Below are positions 1 through 6,080 of a stretch of 8,281 bases of DNA, one piece after another. How positions within the stretch are numbered: the first letter of the stretch is position 1; every line of letters starts with the position of its first letter. Below the pieces are notes generated by a model. That model did not search any database. It saw only the letters and a program-made list of their open reading frames with translations, and had not been told where the DNA came from. The stretch covers positions 1 through 8,281 of the forward strand of contig CALIJH010000198.1 of the NCBI GenBank assembly GCA_938017765.1, written 5' to 3'. Source of the stretch: an uncultured Leptotrichia sp. GTDB lineage: Bacteria; Fusobacteriota; Fusobacteriia; Fusobacteriales; Leptotrichiaceae. The translations under genes were made by a program, and so were the position numbers.

Positions 1-165
1 ATTCTTTTCAAGCCAAACTAATTTTTCTTCTAAATTTCTTTCATAATCTTTATTGATAGTACCAAAAAAATGAACTTCTGTTTCTTTGTTCCAAATAGAA
101 AGATGTCCCATATATACTTCTTCATCTTTATTAAAAGTAAAAATTTTCTTTCTTATTTTCAACAT
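1..165 (-). CDS. N-terminal part of an unrecognised protein (cut by window edge)
   Basis: This is an open minus-strand frame of 55 codons running off the left edge. It starts at an ATG (complement of 163-165), and an AAGGTG Shine-Dalgarno (complement of 171-176) lies five bases upstream. The product begins MLKIRKKIFTFNKDEEVYMG and continues as a charged, soluble, mixed alpha/beta-looking sequence. It has no signal peptide or membrane segment. I do not recognise the family; a DUF2262-like protein is a weak guess. The strong Shine-Dalgarno contrasts with the four genes to its right, which have none. This gene therefore probably belongs with the fusobacterial-type core rather than with the Bacteroidota-type block beside it. 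The plus-strand frame across the same bases reads as antisense noise. Confidence 0.6.
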   Translation of the reverse strand, partial: MLKIRKKIFTFNKDEEVYMGHLSIWNKETEVHFFGTINKDYERNLEEKLVWLEKN

Positions 166-170
166 ACAAT

Positions 171-176
171 CACCTT
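171..176 (-). promoter_or_regulatory. Shine-Dalgarno AAGGTG of the minus-strand gene
   Basis: The complement of 171-176 reads AAGGTG, five bases before the ATG at 165. It decides the start of the 1-165 gene. It also shows that the bases just before the neighbouring lipoprotein frame served as a translation start for the opposite strand. Confidence 0.6.
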
Positions 177-180
177 ATCA

Positions 181-705
181 AAATATTTTTATATATCATT
201 TTTATTGCTTTTTACCGCTTGTGGACAATCATCTAATGTACAGAAAAACACAATAGATCACGAACAGGATAGTATTAAGGAAATAGTAGTAAATAATGAT
301 AGTGTTTTAGAAAAGATTCCAATAAAAGTTTTTTATAGAGCCTTAGTTTCTAATGAACAACGGATTGAAATAGATACTCTATCTTCCTTAACAATCTACA
401 AAGACTATATAATAGATAAATTGAGTATGGATTACTATCTTATCAATATAGATAGTATTGAACAAAGTGATACCAAGATATATTTTACATCAAGTAAAGA
501 AAGTTCTTATGTAGATTTTGAAGAGAATCAACTTATTAAATGGAATACACTAACTCTTGAATGGTATAGAAATATCGTAATAGAAAAGGATAAAAAGAAG
601 ATGTTTATTTGGAATTTGCAACACGATAATAGTCTTTATAGGATGCTTATTGATAGTATGGATATAAAGAAATCAAAATATCCTATATACCAGTGGAAAG
701 AGTAA
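181..705 (+). CDS. Putative lipoprotein, 5' end lost at a junction
   Basis: The frame ends at 705 and encodes a hydrophobic stretch (YFYISFLLLFTAC) with a lipobox cysteine at codon 220-222. About 160 mature residues follow, rich in Asp, Ser and Ile. This is a type II signal peptide, so the product should be lipid-anchored on the membrane after export. I recognise no domain. An in-frame ATG at 70 would give 211 residues. However, its first 37 or so residues are antisense to the well-supported minus-strand gene at 1-165, and would put an implausibly long leader before the lipobox. No ATG, GTG or TTG lies close upstream of the hydrophobic segment. The native start, probably a few codons before 181, therefore appears to be missing. 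No Shine-Dalgarno is visible. I place it in the Bacteroidota-type block. The acidic signal that follows the cysteine in surface-exposed Capnocytophaga lipoproteins is not obvious here. Confidence 0.6.
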   Translation, partial: KYFYISFLLLFTACGQSSNVQKNTIDHEQDSIKEIVVNNDSVLEKIPIKVFYRALVSNEQRIEIDTLSSLTIYKDYIIDKLSMDYYLINIDSIEQSDTKIYFTSSKESSYVDFEENQLIKWNTLTLEWYRNIVIEKDKKKMFIWNLQHDNSLYRMLIDSMDIKKSKYPIYQWKE

Positions 706-728
706 GGAAGTTAGGAATATAATAGTAA

Positions 729-771
729 AACTAACTTAGATAGTATTTTGAAGTTAGTTATAATCCTTTTT
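729..771 (+). terminator. Candidate rho-independent terminator after the lipoprotein gene
   Basis: AACTAACTT (729-737) and AAGTTAGTT (751-759) form a perfect 9-bp inverted repeat with a 13-base loop. A short T-rich stretch (767-771) follows a few bases downstream. It lies 24 bases past the stop at 705 and before the gene at 810. The stem is AT-rich and the T-run is offset, so termination is likely but not certain. Confidence 0.5.
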
Positions 772-809
772 AGGAACTTGATGATAATAATAATTTTAAA
801 TTATAGACA

Positions 810-1757
810 ATGAAAACACGTATTACAGAACTTTTTAATATTCAATATCCTATCATTCAGGGAGGAATGATATGGGCAAGTGGGTGGCGATTAGCCTCAG
901 CAGTGAGCAATGCAGGCGGTTTGGGACTATTGGGCGCAGGCTCTATGCATCCCGAAACCCTTGTAGAACACATACACAAGTGCAAAGCGGCTACTGATAA
1001 ACCTTTTGGAGTAAATATACCAATTATGTACCCCGAAATGGATAAGGCTATTGAAGTGATTTTACGCGAGGGAGTAAAAATTGTATTTACTTCAGCAGGA
1101 AATCCAGCTACTTATACTTCTTTATTACAAAAAGAAGGTATAAAAGTAGCTCACGTAGTGAGCAGTAGTAAGTTTGCCCTCAAAGCACAAGCAGCAGGTG
1201 TTGATGCGGTAGTAGCAGAAGGTTTTGAAGCAGGTGGCCACAATGGACGTGAGGAAACCAGCACAATGGTGCTCATTCCTGCGGTGCGTAGAGTATTAGA
1301 AGTTCCACTTATTGCAGCGGGAGGAATCGCTACAGGTAGTGGTATGTTAGCTGCAATAGCATTGGGAGCTGATGGTGTGCAAATAGGTAGTAGATTTGTA
1401 GCTACTACTGAAGCGTCTGTACACCCCGCATTCAAAGAGAAGGTTATAGCAGCTGGTGAAGGAGATACAGAACTTACACTAAAAGAATTAGCCCCTGTGA
1501 GATTACTAAAGAATGGTTTTTATGAACAAGTGAAAGAGCTATACAATACCCAAAAAGCTACTATTGAGAACCTAAAAGCCTTAGTAGGTAGTCATCGTAC
1601 CAAACAAGGAATGTTTGAAGGAGATATGGAGCAAGGGGAATTGGAAATAGGGCAAGTAGCTTCACTTATCACTAAAGTACAAAGTGTACAAGAAGTTATC
1701 AATGAGATTATAACAGAGTATCATAAAGGTATAGAAAGACTTACAGCTTTAAAATAA
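810..1757 (+). CDS. Nitronate monooxygenase-type FMN flavoprotein (FabK superfamily)
   Basis: This is a complete 315-residue TIM-barrel flavoprotein of the nitronate monooxygenase/enoyl-ACP reductase II superfamily. Visible landmarks are the N-terminal QGGM (residues 18-21), GGLGLLGAG (36-44) and AEGFEAGGHNG (136-146) with the expected catalytic-base His144. The FMN phosphate-binding segments are AAGGIATG (169-176) and GSRFVATTEA (193-202). Class I nitronate monooxygenases oxidise alkyl nitronates such as propionate 3-nitronate using FMN and oxygen. FabK proteins share the MKTRITEL opening and the EAGGH motif but reduce enoyl-ACP with NAD(P)H. Motifs alone do not separate the two, and I prefer nitronate monooxygenase by overall resemblance to Bacteroidota proteins. 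No Shine-Dalgarno precedes the ATG. Codon choice is more GC-tolerant than in the fab genes, so it is probably not functionally tied to them. Confidence 0.85.
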   Translation: MKTRITELFNIQYPIIQGGMIWASGWRLASAVSNAGGLGLLGAGSMHPETLVEHIHKCKAATDKPFGVNIPIMYPEMDKAIEVILREGVKIVFTSAGNPATYTSLLQKEGIKVAHVVSSSKFALKAQAAGVDAVVAEGFEAGGHNGREETSTMVLIPAVRRVLEVPLIAAGGIATGSGMLAAIALGADGVQIGSRFVATTEASVHPAFKEKVIAAGEGDTELTLKELAPVRLLKNGFYEQVKELYNTQKATIENLKALVGSHRTKQGMFEGDMEQGELEIGQVASLITKVQSVQEVINEIITEYHKGIERLTALK

Positions 1758-1761
1758 AACA

Positions 1762-2292
1762 ATGGAGCGAATAGAAATCTTTACTAGTAAAAAGAAAAAC
1801 ATCTTTTTACTATTCTTAGTCATTATTTTCTTAGCCGTAGGGATATTTTGTTTCCTAAATGCTAATGAATTATCTAATGATGGCAAAAGGAGCATTGTTT
1901 TTATAGAAACTATGAGTATTATCGTTATGGTTTTTGCTTTAACAGCTCTATTTTTTATTATAAAAAACTTGCTAAACAATCAATGGGTACTTGCCATAGA
2001 TGAAAAAGCCCTACACATAAGAATACAAAAGTATTATCTTATTCCTTGGGAAGAAATAATAGGCTTTCAAGAATTAGAGATCAAAGGGAATAAGAGTATT
2101 TTGATACAAGTGAGAAATCCAGAAACTCTTATTGCTAATAAAAAGAACTTTTTTGTAAAAAAGATAATGCAATGGAGTCAGAAAATGTATGGAGCTCCTA
2201 TTAGTATTGCAAGTTCTACAATGAAAATCAGTCATAAAGAACTTGTTTCGCTACTTTTAGTAAGTTTTGCTACTTATAAAGATAAAAATTAG
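1762..2292 (+). CDS. STM3941-family-like membrane protein
   Basis: The product has 176 residues, with two predicted membrane helices (about 14-33 and 50-69) and a soluble C-terminal half. The N-terminal IFTSKKK, the IPWEEI segment (94-99), VRNPETLI (117-124) and YGAPISIASSTMKIS (143-157) match the pattern I recall for proteins named STM3941 family. These are small membrane proteins with a PH-like cytoplasmic domain and no established biochemical role. The start lies 4 bases after the stop of the flavoprotein gene, and no Shine-Dalgarno is visible, as in the rest of this block. It is probably co-transcribed with both neighbours. I infer that it sits in the inner membrane with the C-terminal domain in the cytoplasm. 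Its function is unknown. Confidence 0.7.
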   Translation: MERIEIFTSKKKNIFLLFLVIIFLAVGIFCFLNANELSNDGKRSIVFIETMSIIVMVFALTALFFIIKNLLNNQWVLAIDEKALHIRIQKYYLIPWEEIIGFQELEIKGNKSILIQVRNPETLIANKKNFFVKKIMQWSQKMYGAPISIASSTMKISHKELVSLLLVSFATYKDKN

Positions 2293-2299
2293 TAAGAAT

Positions 2300-2707
2300 A
2301 TGCACTTTAAAACTTTATGCAAAGTAATTATACTATTGTCATTTGTTATATTTGCAACTTGTATAGCATTCTTAGTTTATATACTTGGAGAAAAAGCTTA
2401 TATTGATTGGTTAAAAGCTGATACAAACAAAGCTTGGGGGTGGGGTTTTACAGTGGGACTTATATTATTTTATGCCTTACCTTTATGTTTGCTTATCAGT
2501 AGCTTTTTATTCTTAAAAAAAACAATCTTATTTTGGATTCCTTATATTATATTGTTGATTTATGCTATTGATGAAAGTTTTATAGGTAGTTGGACTCACC
2601 CTTTACGTGGAACTTTATTATTATTATCCATAAATGCTGGGTATTTATCTTCATTCGTTTGTCTTTATCTTTATCAGAAGAAAAGTAATGAGAAAAATAA
2701 TCATTGA
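2300..2707 (+). CDS. Small four-helix membrane protein, unknown function
   Basis: The product has 135 residues if started at the ATG at 2300, which is 7 bases after the stop of the preceding gene. The TTG at 2267 would extend it by 11 residues, but it lies inside that gene and has no support. Four hydrophobic stretches (about 8-29, 50-72, 75-91 and 104-125) indicate an integral membrane protein. The first loop carries a WLKADTNKAWGWG segment and the third loop carries ESFIGSWTHPLRG. The C-terminus is short, charged and hydrophilic. I do not recognise a family. There is no Shine-Dalgarno before the start, consistent with the block's Bacteroidota character. It is the last gene before the left-to-core junction. 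It probably shares a transcript with the STM3941-like gene. Confidence 0.65.
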   Translation: MHFKTLCKVIILLSFVIFATCIAFLVYILGEKAYIDWLKADTNKAWGWGFTVGLILFYALPLCLLISSFLFLKKTILFWIPYIILLIYAIDESFIGSWTHPLRGTLLLLSINAGYLSSFVCLYLYQKKSNEKNNH

Positions 2708-2719
2708 TTTATAAGTCTT

Positions 2720-2755
2720 TACTTTTTTATTTACAAAAAATACAATAAAAAAGTA
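2720..2755. repeat. AT-rich 12-bp inverted repeat upstream of the 2790 gene
   Basis: TACTTTTTTATT (2720-2731) and AATAAAAAAGTA (2744-2755) are perfect reverse complements with a 12-base spacer. The repeat could be a weak bidirectional terminator separating the left block from the core, or an operator over the promoter of the 2790 gene. Every pair but two is A:T, so a chance origin in this AT-rich DNA cannot be excluded. Confidence 0.4.
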
Positions 2756-2761
2756 TATAAT
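2730..2761 (+). promoter_or_regulatory. Weak candidate promoter for the 2790 gene
   Basis: TTTACA (2730-2735) and TATATA (2754-2759) are 18 bases apart. The alternative -10 TATAAT (2756-2761) gives a 20-base gap. In DNA this AT-rich the match is only suggestive. It overlaps the inverted repeat at 2720-2755. Confidence 0.3.
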
Positions 2762-2789
2762 TTTTACAGTTAAAGAAAGGGTGAAAAAA

Positions 2790-3194
2790 ATGAATAAAAA
2801 ACTTTTGTGGGGAGTAATTGTAATTATTCTAAGTTTATTTTACGGTATTCAGATGTTTTTTCCGGATTTTCTGGATGAAAATATATTAAGATATATTTTT
2901 AACTATCAAATGATATTAATATTGATAGGTTTATTTTTCATTATTAAGAAAAATAATTTTGGATGGTTTGTATTTGCGATAGGGATATATTTATATTTAC
3001 AGCAGTTTTTAGGAGAGTATTTTAGTAAAGGACTTCCTATAATTACTCTTATCGGCGGGATAGTTCTTGTAACTCTGGGAGTAAAAGAACTAAATGCAGG
3101 GAAGCCTAAAAAAGAAAAAAAATCTTCCAAATTTTCCGAAGAGAGCGAAAAGAAAAAAGATGACAAAGTGGTTGATGCTGAAGAAATTAAGTAG
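2790..3194 (+). CDS. Small multi-pass membrane protein with charged C-terminal tail
   Basis: I chose the ATG at 2790 because AAAGGGTG (2776-2783) lies six bases upstream. The GTG at 2781 would sit inside that Shine-Dalgarno. The 134-residue product has hydrophobic segments at about 5-24, 39-55, 58-75 and 82-98, then a strongly charged tail (about 99-134) of Lys, Glu, Asp and Ser. The repeated helix-short-loop-helix layout recalls the LiaF/LiaI-type transmembrane region (DUF5668-like) found in cell-envelope stress proteins. This is a resemblance rather than an identification, and no cytoplasmic LiaF domain follows. It precedes fabD by 60 bases and may be transcribed with it. The clear Shine-Dalgarno marks it as the first gene of the core block. 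Confidence 0.65.
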   Translation: MNKKLLWGVIVIILSLFYGIQMFFPDFLDENILRYIFNYQMILILIGLFFIIKKNNFGWFVFAIGIYLYLQQFLGEYFSKGLPIITLIGGIVLVTLGVKELNAGKPKKEKKSSKFSEESEKKKDDKVVDAEEIK

Positions 3195-3254
3195 CATATA
3201 AATAGCGTATTTCTAAAATAAATATTAAATAATAAACTGTATCAGGAGGAATAA

Positions 3255-4166
3255 ATGTCTAAAATAGCTTTTGTATTTCCCGGGCAGGGAACTCAATATG
3301 CCGAAATGGGGAAAAAATTATACGAGGAAGCGGATAGTAAAACAAAAAAATTAATTGATGAAATATTTGAAAATATTGAAAATAAAAATGTAAAGAGAGT
3401 TCTTTTTGAAGGAACAGATGAAGAAATAAAAGATACTAAATATGCTCAACCTGCAATAGCATTATTTTCAGTAATACTGACAAAATTATTAAATGAAGAA
3501 GGAATAAATCCTGATTATGTAGCGGGACACAGTCTGGGAGAATATAGTTCATTGTATGCTTCAGGAGTGTTAGATGAGAAAGAAACATTAAAATTAATCG
3601 CAGCAAGAGGGGAGATAATGAGTAATGCTCATATAAATGGTGCTATGGCTGCAATATTAGGACTTTCTGCTGATGAAGTTGAAAAAATCTGTAATGAAAT
3701 AAACGGTGTAATAGAAGCGGTAAATTATAATGAGCCTAAGCAGACCGTAATCGCAGGGGAAAAAGAAATTCTTGAAAATAATTCCGAAATTTTTAAGGAA
3801 AGAGGAGCTAAGAGAGTAGTACCTTTAGCAGTGTCGGGTCCTTTTCATTCTTCTTTGATGAAACCTGTTGCAGAGCAACTGAAAAAAGAATTTGAGAAAT
3901 ATTCATGGAAAGACGTTAAAGTTCCTATTATTGCGAATACTACCGCAAATATTCTCAATAGTGCTGATGAAATAAAAGAAGAGCTTTACAGGCAGACATT
4001 TGGACCCGTAAAATGGGTAGATACGATAAATAAGTTGTATGAAAATGGTGTTACAAAAATTTATGAAATAGGACCGGGAAAAGTTCTGGCAGGACTTATT
4101 AAAAAAATAAATAAAGATATTGAAGTAATTAATATTGAGAATTTGGAAAATATAAATAATTTGTAA
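3255..4166 (+). CDS. fabD: Malonyl-CoA:ACP transacylase
   Basis: FabD transfers malonyl from CoA to acyl carrier protein, supplying the extender unit of type II fatty-acid synthesis in the cytoplasm. The 303-residue length is normal for the family. Key sites are visible: FPGQGTQ (8-14, Gln11 for the oxyanion hole), the nucleophile motif GHSLGEY (91-97, Ser93), AARGEIM (116-122, Arg118 for malonate carboxylate binding) and SGPFHS (194-199, catalytic His198). AGGAGG (3244-3249) lies five bases before the ATG. It is followed by a 253-base gap and then acpP, the direct substrate of this enzyme. I see no clear promoter of its own in the 60 bases upstream, so readthrough from the 2790 gene is plausible. 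No strong terminator follows it. Confidence 0.97.
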   Translation: MSKIAFVFPGQGTQYAEMGKKLYEEADSKTKKLIDEIFENIENKNVKRVLFEGTDEEIKDTKYAQPAIALFSVILTKLLNEEGINPDYVAGHSLGEYSSLYASGVLDEKETLKLIAARGEIMSNAHINGAMAAILGLSADEVEKICNEINGVIEAVNYNEPKQTVIAGEKEILENNSEIFKERGAKRVVPLAVSGPFHSSLMKPVAEQLKKEFEKYSWKDVKVPIIANTTANILNSADEIKEELYRQTFGPVKWVDTINKLYENGVTKIYEIGPGKVLAGLIKKINKDIEVINIENLENINNL

Positions 4167-4312
4167 ATTTAAAACTGTAGGATTAAAATTATAAAATTTC
4201 AGAAAATTTATGTATAAAATTTATATACGATAGTTTATATCAGTTTTATTGTAAAATTGTTTTTAATTAGAAAAGATATATTTAAATAATTTCTTTAATA
4301 CGATATAAAAAA

Positions 4313-4352
4313 GTTATTTAATAACCGAAAATATATAACATAGGTTATTTAA
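4313..4352 (+). promoter_or_regulatory. Candidate operator: palindrome plus half-repeat upstream of acpP
   Basis: GTTATTTAATAAC (4313-4325) is a perfect palindrome around a central T. Its left part, GTTATTTAA, recurs at 4344-4352, 31 bases downstream (about three helical turns) and ends just before the -35 box at 4359. This layout fits a repressor or activator with one full and one partial site. The bases do not match the FapR or FabT boxes I know, and the regulator is unknown. Confidence 0.4.
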
Positions 4353-4358
4353 AAAGTA

Positions 4359-4387
4359 TTGCATTTTTCCAATTCTTTTGATATAAT
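4359..4387 (+). promoter_or_regulatory. Sigma-70-type promoter for acpP
   Basis: TTGCAT (4359-4364) and TATAAT (4382-4387) are separated by exactly 17 bases, near consensus on both elements. The transcript would start near 4394-4400, giving a short leader with the GGAGGTGG ribosome site. It is consistent with the high expression usual for acyl carrier protein. Confidence 0.75.
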
Positions 4388-4405
4388 TACTTGAAATAAA
4401 AAAAT

Positions 4406-4413
4406 GGAGGTGG
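4406..4413 (+). promoter_or_regulatory. Very strong Shine-Dalgarno of acpP (GGAGGTGG)
   Basis: GGAGGTGG lies six bases before the ATG at 4420. It is the strongest ribosome site in the window and suits an abundant small protein. Confidence 0.75.
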
Positions 4414-4419
4414 CATATA

Positions 4420-4644
4420 ATGCTAGATAAAATAAAATCAATAGTAGTGGAACAGTTAGGAGTAGATGAGGACCAAGTTACTGAAGATGCATCATTTATT
4501 GATGATTTGGGGGCTGACTCTTTGGATACAGTTGAATTGATTATGGCATTTGAAGAAGAATTTGATATTGAAATACCTGATGAAGATGCACAAAAAATTA
4601 AAACAGTTAAAGACGTGATGGATTATATCGAATCAAAACAATAA
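4420..4644 (+). CDS. acpP: Acyl carrier protein
   Basis: This is a 74-residue acidic four-helix carrier protein for type II fatty-acid synthesis. The phosphopantetheine attachment motif is GADSLDTVEL (residues 31-40), with Ser34 as the modified residue. The conserved MAFEEEFDIEIPDEDA segment of helix III follows. Growing acyl chains ride on its arm between FabD, FabF and the reductases. Its length and acidity are typical of the family. It sits between fabD and fabF, the classic order. It has its own consensus promoter (4359-4387), a strong ribosome site and an immediate terminator (4660-4681), so it is likely made mainly as a short, abundant monocistronic mRNA. Confidence 0.98.
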   Translation: MLDKIKSIVVEQLGVDEDQVTEDASFIDDLGADSLDTVELIMAFEEEFDIEIPDEDAQKIKTVKDVMDYIESKQ

Positions 4645-4659
4645 ATAATTTCAATTAGT

Positions 4660-4681
4660 GGGGGAAATTCCCCCTTTTTTT
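4660..4681 (+). terminator. Rho-independent terminator of acpP
   Basis: GGGGG (4660-4664) pairs with CCCCC (4670-4674) across an AAATT loop and is followed by seven T (4675-4681). It begins 15 bases after the acpP stop. The all-GC stem stands out in AT-rich surroundings. Confidence 0.85.
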
Positions 4682-4693
4682 ATTGAAAATTAT

Positions 4694-4722
4694 TTGAAAA
4701 AATATGAAAAAATTAGTATAAT
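4694..4722 (+). promoter_or_regulatory. Sigma-70-type promoter for fabF
   Basis: TTGAAA (4694-4699) and TATAAT (4717-4722) are separated by 17 bases. The promoter lies between the acpP terminator and fabF, which supports separate transcription of fabF. Confidence 0.7.
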
Positions 4723-4761
4723 AACATATAAAGGATAAAAATAAATGAGTGAGGTGTATAA

Positions 4762-6000
4762 ATGAAAAGAGTAGTTATTACAGGAGTAGGGCTTATCACT
4801 CCGTTAGGTACCGGAAAAGATAAAACTTGGAAAAGATTACTTGACGGGGAATGCGGTATAGATAAAATTACAGCTTTTGACAGTACAGAATATCCTGTCC
4901 ATATTGCAGGAGAAGTTAATGACTTTAACCCTGAGGATTATATTGAAAAAAAAGAATTGAAAAAAATAGGAAGATTTTCCCAATTTGCAATAGCCGCTTC
5001 AATAGAAGCATTAAAAGATGCAAAATTTGAGATTACTCCTGAAAATGCTGATAGAGTAGGAGTAATTATAGGTTCGGGAATTGGAGGACTGGAAATAATA
5101 GAACAGGAAATAGGAAAACTTGTGGAAAAAGGTCCTAAAAAAGTGTCACCTTTCTATATACCGGCAGCGATTTCAAATATGGCAGCGGGAAACGCTTCCA
5201 TATATCTTGGGGCAAAAGGACCGAATAAATCGATAGTTACAGCCTGTGCTTCAGGTACAAACTCTATAGGTGATGCTTTTCAGACTATATTATTGGGGAA
5301 AGCTGATGTAATATTGGCAGGGGGTACTGAAGGTACTGTTACTCCAAGCGGAATAGCAGGATTTGGAAACTTGAAAGCATTATCGACAAATCCTGACCCT
5401 AAAAAGGCTTCAAGACCTTTTACTGCTGATAGAGACGGATTTGTACTGGGAGAGGGAGCAGGAATATTGGTACTGGAAGAACTGGAACATGCAAAAAAAA
5501 GAGGAGCAAAAATATATGCTGAAGTTGTAGGATATGGAGAAACGGGAGACGCTTATCATATGACTGCACCTTCGGACGGAGGAGAAGGAGCTGCAAGAGC
5601 AATAAAAATGGCTTTGGAACAGGGAAATGTAAAACTTGAAGAAGTAGGGTATATAAATGCCCATGGAACTTCTACTCCTGCTAATGATAAAAATGAAACT
5701 AAAGCTATAAAGGCTGCTTTTGGAGACCATGCTTACAAGCTGGCAGTAAGTTCTACAAAAGGGGCAACAGGACATTTGCTGGGAGGAGCAGGAGGAGTCG
5801 AAGCCGGATTTCTTGCACTGGCAATAGACGAAGGAATTTTGCCGCCTACTATAAATCAGGATAATCCTGACCCTGAATGCGACCTTTACTATGTTCCTAA
5901 TAAATCTGAAAAAAGAGAAATAGAAGTAGGACTTTCCAATTCATTAGGTTTTGGTGGTCATAATGCCGTTCTTGCTTTCAGAAAATATAAAGATAAATAA
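4762..6000 (+). CDS. fabF: Beta-ketoacyl-ACP synthase II
   Basis: FabF condenses malonyl-ACP with a growing acyl-ACP, the chain-lengthening step of fatty-acid synthesis. It is also the enzyme usually tied to temperature control of unsaturated fatty acids. The 412-residue length is standard. The thiolase-fold catalytic triad is visible: Cys162 in VTACASG, His301 in NAHGTSTPAND, and His338 in STKGATGHLL (with Lys333). The C-terminal SNSLGFGGHN loop is present. GAGGTG (4751-4756) lies five bases upstream of the ATG. It follows acpP by 117 bases, has its own promoter, and is followed by a symmetrical terminator at 6015-6049. The C-terminal half carries long antisense frames, which I regard as shadows of its purine-rich coding strand. 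Confidence 0.97.
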   Translation: MKRVVITGVGLITPLGTGKDKTWKRLLDGECGIDKITAFDSTEYPVHIAGEVNDFNPEDYIEKKELKKIGRFSQFAIAASIEALKDAKFEITPENADRVGVIIGSGIGGLEIIEQEIGKLVEKGPKKVSPFYIPAAISNMAAGNASIYLGAKGPNKSIVTACASGTNSIGDAFQTILLGKADVILAGGTEGTVTPSGIAGFGNLKALSTNPDPKKASRPFTADRDGFVLGEGAGILVLEELEHAKKRGAKIYAEVVGYGETGDAYHMTAPSDGGEGAARAIKMALEQGNVKLEEVGYINAHGTSTPANDKNETKAIKAAFGDHAYKLAVSSTKGATGHLLGGAGGVEAGFLALAIDEGILPPTINQDNPDPECDLYYVPNKSEKREIEVGLSNSLGFGGHNAVLAFRKYKDK

Positions 6001-6014
6001 AAAAATATGACAAG

Positions 6015-6049
6015 GAAAATCCGGAGTGTTTTTATTGTTCCGGATTTTC
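6015..6049. terminator. Symmetrical (likely bidirectional) terminator after fabF
   Basis: GAAAATCCGGA (6015-6025) and TCCGGATTTTC (6039-6049) form a perfect 11-bp inverted repeat around a 13-base loop. The outer A:T pairs provide an A-tract before and a T-tract after the CCGGA core, so it can act on either strand. It begins 14 bases after the fabF stop and 32 bases before rnc. Confidence 0.75.
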
Positions 6050-6080
6050 TGAAATATGAGACTGATATAGGAGTTATATT

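Noticed and set aside
70..180. Start of the lipoprotein at the ATG at 70 (211 residues)
   Set aside because: These codons are antisense to a minus-strand gene with a good ribosome site, and they would give about 50 residues before the lipobox cysteine, far longer than usual.
1151..1435. Minus-strand open frame of 94 codons inside the flavoprotein gene
   Set aside because: It is antisense to a conserved coding region, with biased Ala/Thr/Pro composition and no ribosome site.
4171..4247. AAAACTG/CAGTTTT inverted repeat after fabD as a terminator
   Set aside because: Only 7 bp with a 63-base loop in very AT-rich DNA; expected by chance, and no T-run directly follows the stem.
5410..5775. Long minus-strand open frames inside fabF
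   Set aside because: They are antisense shadows of a purine-rich coding strand; Ser/Phe/Cys-rich and without family resemblance.
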